Below, piece by piece: positions 55,833-64,000 of a stretch of 64,000 bases of DNA. Within the stretch, counting starts at the first letter, position 1. Every line of letters starts with the position of its first letter. This DNA comes from Brucella pecoris. Its GTDB lineage: Bacteria; Pseudomonadota; Alphaproteobacteria; Rhizobiales; Rhizobiaceae. The notes under the pieces are model-generated. The model was not told the origin of the DNA and did not search any database. It saw nothing but the letters and a program-made list of their open reading frames with translations. Location of the stretch: positions 248,001 through 312,000 of the forward strand of contig NZ_VEWK01000003.1 in the NCBI RefSeq assembly GCF_006376675.1, written 5' to 3'. A program made the position numbers and the translations under genes.

Positions 55833-55890
55833 AGGTCATTGGCCTGACGCGATAACTGCCGGGGTTTTCACCCCGGCCACTATCTTTCGA

Positions 55891-56520
55891 TCACGCCGAC
55901 GGCGGAGCCAGCGGCTGCACAATTTCCTGAAATGGTGCGAGGGCCTCGCAGCGCCCCGCCAAGGTGGTCAAGGCCGGATATTTCCTTTCGTCGAAAAGAT
56001 GCGAATGCGCCTCGCGCAGAAAACGCAAGGCGCAGGTCACCGCTATATCCGCGTGGCCGATATCGGCTCCAAACCAAAACGGCGAGCCACGTGCGGCAAG
56101 GTCCTGTTCGAGAACATCCAGCACACGCCCGATCTGCATTTCACATCGCTCCACCCAGACTGGCGATTGTTCGCTGCGCAGCAGTCCTTCATAGAGAAGG
56201 CTCACCGCCTTGTCGGCAAGGCCCGTGCCCAAGGCACAAATCTTAAGCGCCTGACGCCGTTCAACGCCGTGACCCGCAATTAGCGGCTTTCTGGCCTCGG
56301 CAATCTCATCAAGATAATCGAGGATGGCAGCACTTTCGATCAGCACATCACCATCGGCGAGCGACAGGGTTGGCACGCGGCTGAGCGGATTATATTCCGC
56401 CAACCGGTCGCGGTCGCCGAATGTGGACCACGGCCAATGCTCGAAAGGCAGATCGTAAAGGCGCATGGCGATTGCGACACGTCGCACGAATGGAGAATCA
56501 TATTGCCCGATAAGGATCAT
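55891..56520 (-). CDS. Glutathione S-transferase family protein
   Basis: A 209-residue protein with an N-terminal thioredoxin-like domain (MILIGQYDSPFVRRVAIAMRLYDLPFEH, with S9 near the active site) and an all-helical C-terminal domain (about 88-205). The motif LSRVPTLSLADGDVLIESAAILDYLDE binds glutathione. Start 56520 is preferred to 56580. Substrate unknown. It is not in an obvious operon. Confidence 0.88.
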   Translation of the reverse strand: MILIGQYDSPFVRRVAIAMRLYDLPFEHWPWSTFGDRDRLAEYNPLSRVPTLSLADGDVLIESAAILDYLDEIAEARKPLIAGHGVERRQALKICALGTGLADKAVSLLYEGLLRSEQSPVWVERCEMQIGRVLDVLEQDLAARGSPFWFGADIGHADIAVTCALRFLREAHSHLFDERKYPALTTLAGRCEALAPFQEIVQPLAPPSA

Positions 56521-56630
56521 AGGTATCGCTCGGATCAGATTGTGATCCGAGCATGCTACCGTAGGTCCAGTCGTCCGCAAGAGCCGCCAGGATGAATTCT
56601 TCTGAAGACAGCATCAGAAAATGGAATGAT

Positions 56631-57380
56631 TCAACCTTTAACTTTCAGCAGTTGCGGCAGACCCGCGACGGAATCGAGCACCACATCGGCATGCGGTTCC
56701 AGCGCCTCACGCGGGCTGTTACCCGACAGAACGCCGACCGCAAGCCCCGCAGATGCCGCATGAGCGGTTTCAAGATCGTGCAGATTATCGCCCACCATAG
56801 CAATGGCGCTTGGATCAAGTCCCAGCTTGTCGGCAAAATAAAGCAATGGATCTGGATAGGGTTTCGGGCGCGCCGCCGTGTCGTAGCCGATGATCACGTC
56901 GAAGAAGCCTTCGATGCCGAGCGCCTTGGCGGTCGCATGAGCGCCTGCCTCGGAATCATTCGTCGCAATGCCAAGTCGATAGCCCATGGCACGCAATGCT
57001 TCCAACGTTTCGCGCAACCCTTCGATGGCAACCGCCGAACGCGCACCTTCCTCGACCGCATAACGATCATATTCGCCGATCAGACGGCGCAGATCGGCGC
57101 CGTCCAGTTCCGGATGCCAGAGCGAGACGATGTCTTCCACCGTTCCCGCCGCAATCACCGAATTGGCTCGAAAGCGCTTTGCCGTCCAGTCATACCCACC
57201 GGCATCGAGCAGGGAACGCGCATGCGGTTCATCGCCCTTTCCCAATCGCTGGGCCGAACGCTGGGCCAATGTCCACGACACCGAAAACCAGGTGCGGTCA
57301 AAATCGATCAGCGTGCCGTCCTTGTCGAAAAGAACGGCACGGATTTCTTTCAGGCGGTCGGCAAAGGGCATCGCACTCAT
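56631..57380 (-). CDS. HAD-superfamily phosphatase (phosphoglycolate-phosphatase-like)
   Basis: A 249-residue haloacid dehalogenase. Motif I is LFDKDGTLIDFD (D18, D20), motif II IATNDSEAGAH, motif III with K172 in RPKPYPDPLLYF, and motif IV MVGDNLHDLETA. It has a helical cap after motif I (about 30-110) and most resembles Gph. The substrate could be phosphoglycolate or another small phosphate. Its start overlaps the aspartoacylase-like gene stop by 4 bases (ATGA), so they are coupled. Confidence 0.82.
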   Translation of the reverse strand: MSAMPFADRLKEIRAVLFDKDGTLIDFDRTWFSVSWTLAQRSAQRLGKGDEPHARSLLDAGGYDWTAKRFRANSVIAAGTVEDIVSLWHPELDGADLRRLIGEYDRYAVEEGARSAVAIEGLRETLEALRAMGYRLGIATNDSEAGAHATAKALGIEGFFDVIIGYDTAARPKPYPDPLLYFADKLGLDPSAIAMVGDNLHDLETAHAASAGLAVGVLSGNSPREALEPHADVVLDSVAGLPQLLKVKG

Positions 57381-58438
57381 GCTTCGAGAGCGCCTGCACG
57401 CTTCTTGACAGAAGATGGCTTAGCGCCGAGCAGCTTGAGAAGATCGTCGCCCCGGCGCACATAACGCAGCGAGCGGCGCGTCAGGATGCGACCGGCCTGC
57501 GGTGCGGTCATGACGATGTCGTGCTCCGGTTCACCCGGCACGGTAACAATCGTGACGAGCTTCGCGCCTGCTTCCACCACATCGCCCGGTTCGACATGGA
57601 AGAACACCATACCGCCTTGCGGCGCGCGGACCATTTCGACATTCGAAAGCGGCGATATGAGGCCCTTATAGTCGAGGTCGAGCTTGACACTCTCGTCGCG
57701 GATGACGCCGCGATGCACCAGGAACTTATAGAGACCTTCCGCATCGCCCTTGCCCATATCGGCATAGACATCGGTCAGGCCGCGGAATTCCACCGTGGTC
57801 ACTGCGCGGCGCTTCATGTCGCGCTTGTCCTTCGGTAGTTGCAGAACGGGATGCGCGCAGGCTTCCTCGAAGGCAGCATCCGCCGTGGTGTCCCAGGCAA
57901 GGATTGCCGTGGAATTGAGCGCGACGGCCAGATCCTTCATGTCTTCAACGAAATCATCCGCGATATAGACATAGTTTTCGCTCTCGTCGTCGCAATGCAG
58001 ATCGAGCACGATGTCGTTCGGCAGTGCGAGTTTCAGAAGCGTCGCCTTGAGGCGCTTGGCCAGCGCTTCCGGCGCATCGGGACCGGGCAGTTCCGACGTG
58101 TCGAAATCCGGCAGAAGCGGGAATGCACGATTGAAGTTCACCGCCGAGAACATCTCGAAACGGCCCTGATGCTGATAGGCCTGCCATTGGTTCGAACCAA
58201 TCGGGTTGGCCTGCGGCACGACGGTGATATCGCCCAGAATGCGGCCTTCTTCACCAGCCTTTTTCAGCATCGGGATAAGGAAATGAAGCGCAGCCTGCCC
58301 TGGCAGTTCCGAACCGTGCAGCGAGGATTGCAGATAAGCGGTCGGCGCATCGCCACCCTTGCCCGCAAAGCGCAGCACGCGCAGTTCGATGGCATTGCCC
58401 GGCACGTCGCCCGCAAATTTGATGATCTCAGTCTTCAT
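57377..58438 (-). CDS. Succinylglutamate desuccinylase/aspartoacylase family protein
   Basis: A 353-residue zinc-dependent deacylase of the AstE/ASPA fold. Seen: YLQSSLHGSELPGQAALHFL (zinc H41 and E44), HCDDE (zinc H), PQANPIGSNQ and VDLHCDDESENY. The C-terminal 70 residues form a beta-domain. Family members act on N-acyl amino acids or N-acetyl-aspartyl compounds. No arginine-succinyltransferase genes are near. It is coupled to the HAD phosphatase. Confidence 0.83.
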   Translation of the reverse strand: MKTEIIKFAGDVPGNAIELRVLRFAGKGGDAPTAYLQSSLHGSELPGQAALHFLIPMLKKAGEEGRILGDITVVPQANPIGSNQWQAYQHQGRFEMFSAVNFNRAFPLLPDFDTSELPGPDAPEALAKRLKATLLKLALPNDIVLDLHCDDESENYVYIADDFVEDMKDLAVALNSTAILAWDTTADAAFEEACAHPVLQLPKDKRDMKRRAVTTVEFRGLTDVYADMGKGDAEGLYKFLVHRGVIRDESVKLDLDYKGLISPLSNVEMVRAPQGGMVFFHVEPGDVVEAGAKLVTIVTVPGEPEHDIVMTAPQAGRILTRRSLRYVRRGDDLLKLLGAKPSSVKKRAGALEA

Positions 58439-58520
58439 TTCTCATCCCATTTCATTTTTATACGAATGGAGCCGGGTCTAACCCGGCTCCACATCATTTC
58501 TATTCCGATGGATAATGGCG

Positions 58521-60170
58521 TCAAGCTTTGCGTCGTGCGTGCAGATGCGCGACAAGACCTTGCGTCGAGGCGTCGCGACCGCCAGCCGATTCCTTGCCGG
58601 AAACCACCGGCAGCAATTCGGTCGCAAGTTCCTTACCCAGTTCTACGCCCCACTGGTCGAACGCATTGATGCCGAAAATCTGCGCTTCGACGAACACGCG
58701 GTGTTCATAAAGCGCGACGAGGCGACCCAGCGCATAAGGATCGAGCATGTCGTGAACCAGCGTCAGCGACGGGCGGTTGCCGGAGAATACGCGATGCGGC
58801 GCAATACGCTCGACATCGGTTTCCGGCATTTTCTTCGCCTGCAACTGGGCGCGGGCTTCGTCCAGCGTGCGGCCCTTCATCAGCGCTTCCGACTGCGCGA
58901 GGCAGTTTGCCAAAAGCATTTCGTGCTGATTGTCGAGCGCTGGCTCATGGCCCTTCGCAGCCACGATGAATTCCAGCGGTATCGTATCCGTGCCCTGATG
59001 CAGAAGCTGGAAGAAAGCGTGCTGGCCATTGGTGCCCGGCTCGCCCCAGACAACCGGACCGGTCGGGCCGGAAACCGGCTTGCCGTCCACGGTCACGCTC
59101 TTGCCGTTCGATTCCATGTCAAGCTGCTGGAAATAGGCGGCGAGACGCGAAAGACGCTGATCGTAGGGGATAATCGCCCGGCTGCCATAGCCGCAGATCG
59201 CTCGGTGCCAATAGCCGATCAGGCCAAGCCACATCGGCAGATTCTTTTCCATCGGCGCATCGCGGAAATGCACATCCATGGCGTGCGCACCGGCAAGGAA
59301 CTTGCGGAAATTATCGGGACCGACAGCGATCATCACCGGCAGGCCGATGGCCGACCATACCGAATAGCGACCACCCACCCAGTCCCAGAAGCCGAAGACA
59401 CGGTCTTCGGCAATGCCGAAGGCCGCAACCTTGTCGAGCGCCGTCGACACGGCGGCGAAATGCGCGCCAACGGCGGCTTCACCCAGCGCATCAGCAATCC
59501 ATTTGCGCGCAGTCTGCGCATTGGTCATGGTTTCAATGGTCGTGAACGTTTTCGAGGCGATGATGATCAGCGTCGTCGCCGGATCGAGCGGAGCCAGCGT
59601 GTCGGCAATATGCGCGCCATCGATGTTGGAAACGAAATGGGCGCGCGGACCATCATGATAAGGGGCCAGCGCAAGCGTCGCCATAACCGGACCGAGATCG
59701 GAACCGCCAATGCCGATATTGACGATGTCGGTGATCTTCTTGCCTGTCGCGCCCTTGATAGAGCCGGAACGGATGCCATCCGAAAACGTCGCCATACGGT
59801 CGAGCACTTCTTTCACGTCCGGCAGAACATTGTGACCATCAACAAGCACTTCTTCAGAGGAAGTATCGCGCAGCGCAACATGGAGAACGGCACGGTCCTC
59901 CGTATTGTTAATGTGCTCACCCGCAAACATCGCCGCACGACGGCCTTCAACATCGGCAGCAACGGCCAGTTCCTTGAGGAGCGTGATCGTTTCGTCGTTG
60001 ACCCGGCATTTTGACCAGTCAAACAGAAGGTCATCCAGGGATAGCGAATACCGCTCGAACCGGCCTGGGTCTGATTTGAACGCCGCACGCATATCGTGCG
60101 GGGCCGAATCTGCCCAGTGCTTTTTCAGCTTTGCGACCGTTGCTTCAAGCTTCGTCGCGTCTCTTGCCAT
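58521..60170 (-). CDS. pgi: Glucose-6-phosphate isomerase
   Basis: A 549-residue isomerase that interconverts glucose- and fructose-6-phosphate. Seen: [32 protein letters not shown], the catalytic glutamate in [22 protein letters not shown], and [15 protein letters not shown] sequence near the C-terminus ([13 protein letters not shown]). Start 60170 has GGGAG upstream. Single gene. Confidence 0.97.
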   Translation of the reverse strand: MARDATKLEATVAKLKKHWADSAPHDMRAAFKSDPGRFERYSLSLDDLLFDWSKCRVNDETITLLKELAVAADVEGRRAAMFAGEHINNTEDRAVLHVALRDTSSEEVLVDGHNVLPDVKEVLDRMATFSDGIRSGSIKGATGKKITDIVNIGIGGSDLGPVMATLALAPYHDGPRAHFVSNIDGAHIADTLAPLDPATTLIIIASKTFTTIETMTNAQTARKWIADALGEAAVGAHFAAVSTALDKVAAFGIAEDRVFGFWDWVGGRYSVWSAIGLPVMIAVGPDNFRKFLAGAHAMDVHFRDAPMEKNLPMWLGLIGYWHRAICGYGSRAIIPYDQRLSRLAAYFQQLDMESNGKSVTVDGKPVSGPTGPVVWGEPGTNGQHAFFQLLHQGTDTIPLEFIVAAKGHEPALDNQHEMLLANCLAQSEALMKGRTLDEARAQLQAKKMPETDVERIAPHRVFSGNRPSLTLVHDMLDPYALGRLVALYEHRVFVEAQIFGINAFDQWGVELGKELATELLPVVSGKESAGGRDASTQGLVAHLHARRKA

Positions 60171-60239
60171 GATGCTACTCCCGAATCAAATCGATTTAAT
60201 CGCGGATATTAGGGCAGTTTAAGAAAGTTTGTGACGATT

Positions 60240-60337
60240 AGAGCGCATTGATCCGATTAAATCGGATCAGCGCTCTAACCATTTGTTTTTACGCACATCT
60301 TTTCCGAAAACCGTTTCACACTTTTCGGGATGTGCTT
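60240..60337. repeat. Dispersed palindromic repeat copy
   Basis: Begins AGAGCG and holds the hairpin TTGATCCGAT / ATCGGATCA (60240-60276), then CGCACATCTTTTCCG...CGGGATGTGCTT. It is the same family as the other copies, here upstream of the CoxG-like gene. Confidence 0.75.
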
Positions 60338-60427
60338 AAAATCACCGAAACTTACTATTTGGATAGATTGCCATATACATCTTATCAATCAAATTACATT
60401 GATAGCAGGACGCGTCTGGAGAAAAGC

Positions 60428-60886
60428 ATGGACCTGACCGGTGAAGAACGCATAACAGCGCCAAGATGGGCGGTGTGGGACGCGCTGAACGACATTGAGA
60501 CGCTGAAAGACTGCATTCCCGGTTGCGAAGATATAGAGCGCATTTCGGAAACCGAAATACGCGCCGCCCTCAAAGTGAGCTTCGGAATCCTGAAAGTACG
60601 CTTTCACGGCATTCTGGAACTGTCGAATATGAACCCGCCGATCTCCTATACGATTTCGGGCCACGGTGAAGGTTCCATAGCCGGGTTTGCACATGGCGCG
60701 ACCGATGTGCGTCTGGAAGAAGATGGTGATGGTACGGTGCTATCCTACACGATACGGGGAGATGCCGGTGGCAAAGTGGCCCAGATCGGAACGAAATTGC
60801 TCGGCTCGGTCGCGCGAAAGATCGCAGACCGCTTCTTTGCCAATATCGCAGAAGCGGCGTCGAACACCGCCGCAAAAACGACCTGA
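60428..60886 (+). CDS. coxG: CoxG-like SRPBCC protein
   Basis: A 152-residue SRPBCC-fold protein of the carbon-monoxide-dehydrogenase subunit G family (MDLTGEERITAPRWAVWDALNDIETLKDCIPGCEDIER, then LKVRFHGILEL and GSIAGFAHGATDVRL). The C-terminal KIADRFFANIAEA helix is typical. CoxG is thought to anchor or help mature CO dehydrogenase, but many copies stand alone, as here; no coxMSL genes lie nearby. Start 60428 is chosen; a frame back to 60248 would run through the repeat. Confidence 0.85.
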   Translation: MDLTGEERITAPRWAVWDALNDIETLKDCIPGCEDIERISETEIRAALKVSFGILKVRFHGILELSNMNPPISYTISGHGEGSIAGFAHGATDVRLEEDGDGTVLSYTIRGDAGGKVAQIGTKLLGSVARKIADRFFANIAEAASNTAAKTT

Positions 60887-60979
60887 TCTAGCTACACCCT
60901 TATAGAACCGATAGCCCTGCCTTCCCTTTTCGCAATCCGGTATTTGATAATTCACAATACTTTCTGAAAGCCCATCGGT

Positions 60980-61924
60980 ATGAAACCGAGAGATATCGCA
61001 ACCTATATTTTCCTTGCCCTGGCGTGGGGGCTATCGTTCCTCGTGGTGCTGCGTGTGGTCGAAGCTTTCGGCTGGGTTGGTGCGGTTGCCTTCCGCTCCT
61101 TCATTGCTGCCGGAACGCTTTCTGCGATTACAAAACTCTCCGGACGTAAGCTTGATTTTCACGCTGGCTGGAAACCCTTCGCCGTCGTTGGAGCGACCAC
61201 GGTTGCGGGTCAGCTTATCGGTCTTTCCTACGGCACACCGCTGATCGGAACGGCGATGGCCGCGATCTGCGTTGCATCCATTCCGCTTTTCTCGATGGTC
61301 ATCAGCCAGCTCTGGGGGCTTGAGCGCATTACATCACGCGGCCTGATCGGCCTGCTGCTTGGTGTCACCGGCATCGTGCTGCTGGTTGGCTTCCCGGCTG
61401 TTGCGGTGACGCCTGAATTTATCATGGGCTGTGTTGCTGTGCTTTTCTCCTGCTTCTCGGCGGCATTCGGCAGCAATTATGCCAGCCGCCGCCTGTCAGG
61501 CACCGGCTCATGGGAAACCACCATTGGCGCATTCGTCTTTGGCGGCATCCTGACTTTGCCACTGATCGTTGCCATCCCTGTACCAGCTATGCCGGGACTT
61601 GTTGACTTCATCTACCTGCTGATTTCGGCCTGTGTGATGAGCGCCCTCACCTATGTGCTTTATTTCAGACTGGTCGGAAATGTCGGACCGACAAAAGCCA
61701 TCAGCGTCGAATTTGCTGTCACGGTGATTGCGGTTTTGGTCGGTGCGGTTTTCCTGAAAGAACAGCTCTCCCTCATCCAGTTTATCGGCGCTGCCGTCAT
61801 CATTGCTGGCTGTGCGCTGGTCCTAAGCTCACACCCTGCCCTGCCTAAAGAATTGGAAGCTTTCCAGAACGCAGAAGCGACAACGGAACCTGCAACGGGC
61901 GGCCTCAAATCCGATCCACTCTGA
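60980..61924 (+). CDS. DMT-family (EamA) transporter
   Basis: A 314-residue protein with ten membrane helices in two EamA repeats. The first begins IATYIFLALAWGLSFLVVLRVVEAFG; the second about residue 155. A polar C-terminal tail of 20 residues follows. Such drug/metabolite exporters move amino acids, purines or other small molecules; no substrate is indicated. Followed by an intrinsic terminator. Confidence 0.88.
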   Translation: MKPRDIATYIFLALAWGLSFLVVLRVVEAFGWVGAVAFRSFIAAGTLSAITKLSGRKLDFHAGWKPFAVVGATTVAGQLIGLSYGTPLIGTAMAAICVASIPLFSMVISQLWGLERITSRGLIGLLLGVTGIVLLVGFPAVAVTPEFIMGCVAVLFSCFSAAFGSNYASRRLSGTGSWETTIGAFVFGGILTLPLIVAIPVPAMPGLVDFIYLLISACVMSALTYVLYFRLVGNVGPTKAISVEFAVTVIAVLVGAVFLKEQLSLIQFIGAAVIIAGCALVLSSHPALPKELEAFQNAEATTEPATGGLKSDPL

Positions 61925-61946
61925 TTTCCCATCTCAGCTCAATGTC

Positions 61947-61979
61947 AAAGGCCCGCGCTTCCAAAGCCGGGCCTTTTTT
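61947..61979 (+). terminator. Terminator after the DMT transporter
   Basis: AAAGGCCCG and CGGGCCTTT form a stem, followed by a T-run. It lies 23 bases after the transporter stop. Confidence 0.85.
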
Positions 61980-62160
61980 GCATTTGTAGTGCGTGACTGC
62001 CATAAATTGACCAGATGATAAAAAATTTGACCTTCCGTAAAAATCTGTCATCCTGTCGATAACGGGTACCACGCGACGGTAAAGATCGCAGCCCGGAACA
62101 ACGTTCACGGTGCGCAAAGGGAACCCGCGCCTGAACAAGCAAAAATGGGAGATGCGATCG

Positions 62161-63663
62161 ATGAGATCAGCAGAGAATTCACCTATTGATGCAATTGATA
62201 ATCCGGGACACGCGAACGGGCCCGATATCCATGGCTCGCGGCTAGAAAAGGCCGATTATGCGCATGTTTTCGATGATCTGCATCCGCCGCTCAACAAGCA
62301 TGAAGCCCTCGTTGAATCCGACCGCTGCTATTATTGCTATGATGCGCCTTGCATGAATGCATGTCCGACCAGCATCGACATTCCGCGTTTCATTCGCCAG
62401 ATTAACACCGGCAATGCAATCGGTGCGGCAAAGACCATTCTTTCAGAAAATATTCTAGGTGGCATGTGCGCCCGCGTCTGCCCGACCGAAACTCTCTGCG
62501 AAGAAGTGTGTGTTCGCGAAACTTCGGAAGGCAAGCCGGTCAAGATTGGTGAATTGCAGCGCTATGCCACTGATGTTTTGATGGAAACCGGCAATCATCC
62601 ATTCAAGCGCGCACCCGATACCGGCAAGCACATCGCCATTGTTGGCGCGGGTCCGGCAGGTATCTCCGCAGCACATCGCCTTGCGATGTATGGGCATCAG
62701 GTGACGATTTTTGAAGCGCGCCCCAAGGGCGGCGGTCTTAATGAATATGGTATTGCCGCCTATAAGACGGTCAATAATTTTGCCCAGCGCGAACTGGAAT
62801 TCGTGCTGAAAATCGACGCGATCAATATCGAGTATAACGAGACACTCGGTCAGGACATCACCATTGAAGCGCTCAAGGCGGGTTATGATGCGGTGTTCCT
62901 CGGCATGGGAATGCCGGGCGTCAATGACCTGGCACTTGCCGGCGAAGATGCGCCCAATGTGATTGATGCCGTCGATTACATTGCCAATCTGCGTCAGGCA
63001 AAAGACCTCTCATCCCTGCCTGTGGGCCGCAATGTCGTGGTTATCGGTGGCGGCATGACGGCGGTGGACGTTGCAATCCAGACCAAAAAGCTCGGCGCTG
63101 AAAACGTGACCATCGTTTATCGTCGCGGTCAGGAAAGCATGAATGCCAGCGCCTATGAACAGGAACTGGCGCAGATTCATGGCGTAGTTATCCGTCACTG
63201 GTTGCAGCCACACGCGCTTGAACGAAGCGAAGACGGCACGGTCAATGCAGTTGTGTTTGAATACACCGCTGCGCAAGACGGTAAGCTTTCCGGCACCGGT
63301 GAATATCTCATTCTTGAAGCCGATCAGGTCTTCAAGGCTATCGGTCAGAAGTTTGAACCGGAGCCAATTGCAGGTTCAGGCATCGGACTCTCCAAAGGAC
63401 GCATCAGCGTCGATGACGAGCGCCGCACATCCGTTGAGGGCATTTGGGCCGGGGGCGACTGCGTTGCAGGTGGTCAGGATCTGACCGTTGCATCGGTGGA
63501 AGACGGCAAGGTTGCTGCCGAATCCATCCATGCGACGCTGACAAAACGTCCCGAAGCGATTGAAGGCTTTGCCGATGCGGTGCTGTCGGGCGGCGCGCTT
63601 CATGCGCCAACCCCGTCTGCTCATCGTGACCGCAGTGTGCCTTTGGGCCAGGAACAGGGCTGA
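62161..63663 (+). CDS. preT: Dihydropyrimidine dehydrogenase subunit PreT-like
   Basis: A 500-residue FAD/iron-sulfur protein. The N-terminal cysteine motifs CYYCYDAPCMNACPTSIDIP and CARVCPTETLCEEVCVR hold [4Fe-4S] clusters as in glutamate synthase small subunit. The dinucleotide-binding folds are IVGAGPAGISAAHRLAMYGHQV and VVIGGGMTAVDVA. Start 62161 has GGGAG nine bases upstream; ATG 62152 and a GTG at 62110 are less well placed. With PreA it reduces uracil and thymine. It is co-directional with preA, 11 bases downstream. Confidence 0.9.
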   Translation: MRSAENSPIDAIDNPGHANGPDIHGSRLEKADYAHVFDDLHPPLNKHEALVESDRCYYCYDAPCMNACPTSIDIPRFIRQINTGNAIGAAKTILSENILGGMCARVCPTETLCEEVCVRETSEGKPVKIGELQRYATDVLMETGNHPFKRAPDTGKHIAIVGAGPAGISAAHRLAMYGHQVTIFEARPKGGGLNEYGIAAYKTVNNFAQRELEFVLKIDAINIEYNETLGQDITIEALKAGYDAVFLGMGMPGVNDLALAGEDAPNVIDAVDYIANLRQAKDLSSLPVGRNVVVIGGGMTAVDVAIQTKKLGAENVTIVYRRGQESMNASAYEQELAQIHGVVIRHWLQPHALERSEDGTVNAVVFEYTAAQDGKLSGTGEYLILEADQVFKAIGQKFEPEPIAGSGIGLSKGRISVDDERRTSVEGIWAGGDCVAGGQDLTVASVEDGKVAAESIHATLTKRPEAIEGFADAVLSGGALHAPTPSAHRDRSVPLGQEQG

Positions 63664-63674
63664 GGAGAGTAAAC

Positions 63675-64000
63675 ATGGCTGATCTTTCAACGAACTTCCT
63701 CGGTATCAAGTCTCCAAACCCGTTCTGGCTGGCATCTGCTCCACCGACCGACAAAGCATATAACGTCGAGCGTGCTTTCAAGGCCGGCTGGGGTGGCGTG
63801 GTCTGGAAAACGCTGGGCGCGGAAGGCCCTCCGGTGGTCAATGTCAATGGTCCGCGCTATGGCGCTATCCATGGTGCTGACCGGCGCTTGCTCGGTCTCA
63901 ACAATATCGAGCTGATCACCGACCGGCCGCTTGAAGTGAACCTTCGTGAAATGAAAGAAGTGAAGATGCGCTGGCCCGACCGCGCGTTGATCGCTTCGAT
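63675..64000 (+). CDS. preA: Dihydropyrimidine dehydrogenase subunit PreA-like, 5' part
   Basis: The first 108 codons are present; the gene runs off the right edge. It starts MADLSTNFLGIKSPNPFWLASAPPT and contains FKAGWGGVVWKTLG, the FMN-binding start of the dihydroorotate-dehydrogenase-like PreA fold. GLNNIELITDRPLEVNLREM follows. With preT it forms the NAD-dependent pyrimidine-reducing enzyme. Ribosome site GGAG lies 7 bases before the ATG. Confidence 0.9.
   Translation, partial: MADLSTNFLGIKSPNPFWLASAPPTDKAYNVERAFKAGWGGVVWKTLGAEGPPVVNVNGPRYGAIHGADRRLLGLNNIELITDRPLEVNLREMKEVKMRWPDRALIAS

Noticed and set aside
58515..60014. 499-codon frame on the plus strand
   Set aside because: Antisense to pgi and Arg-rich with no known motif; the pgi reading is unmistakable.
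60240..60276. FNR-like site upstream of the CoxG-like gene (TTGATCCGATTAAATCGGATCA)
   Set aside because: It is part of the dispersed palindromic repeat, not a TTGAT-N4-ATCAA site.
1..64000. CRISPR array, insertion sequence, prophage, tRNA or rRNA
   Set aside because: None found by eye: no regularly spaced repeats, no transposase or integrase frame, and no tRNA TPsiC-like sequence in a gap. Short or divergent cases could be missed without tRNAscan or profile searches.

Overview
The window looks like a stretch of the larger chromosome of a Brucellaceae alphaproteobacterium, most likely an environmental Brucella (Ochrobactrum type) rather than a classical pathogenic Brucella. This rests on recognisable gene content: a PrlS/PrlR-type pair, a BepR/BepD/BepE-type efflux locus, GcrA, a short-form 5-aminolevulinate synthase, an alphaproteobacterial SAM-II riboswitch before metZ, an argD-argF-hslO operon, and many copies of a roughly 100-bp palindromic repeat. 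No species call is possible without a database search. No tRNA, rRNA, CRISPR array, insertion sequence or phage gene was seen.

Layout. 1-2.3 kb: an lrgAB pair (lrgB cut by the window edge) divergent from a LysR regulator, two tiny genes and two long palindromes. 2.4-6.5 kb: a surface-glycan island of four glycosyltransferases and a deacetylase. 6.5-10 kb: hemA with an FNR/FixK-type box upstream, an aminotransferase and mscL. 10.2-14.4 kb: symporter-sensor kinase PrlS convergent with response regulator PrlR. 14.6-24 kb: housekeeping and small genes (proline iminopeptidase, DUF952, pyrD, MATE exporter, CAP-domain protein, GlxA-type regulator, dcd), then metZ under a SAM-II riboswitch with an overlapping terminator/antiterminator. 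24.2-29.4 kb: apaG, hslO-argF-argD and gcrA.

29.5-42.5 kb is the most accessory part: a Wzx/Wzy-type polysaccharide locus. It has two GT4 transferases, a NodB-type deacetylase, a polymerase, a chain-length protein without a kinase domain, a flippase, a GNAT-like protein, a large secreted clan GH-A-type glycosidase overlapping a GT2 gene, and a frameshifted second GNAT (BcsL/CelD-like) gene. The mix of deacetylase, GNAT, flippase and polymerase resembles holdfast or unipolar-polysaccharide pathways. The initiating sugar-phosphate transferase and outer-membrane export protein are not in the window.

42.5-48.2 kb: a PhoR-like kinase, polyphosphate kinase 2, a processive GT2 with an N-terminal MshEN-like domain, a solute-binding protein and an unlisted 54-residue membrane protein. 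48.3-53.5 kb: bepE-bepD divergent from bepR. 53.6-64 kb: fadD, a GST, a phosphatase-aspartoacylase pair, pgi, a CoxG-like protein, a DMT transporter, and the start of a preT-preA dihydropyrimidine dehydrogenase operon cut by the right edge.
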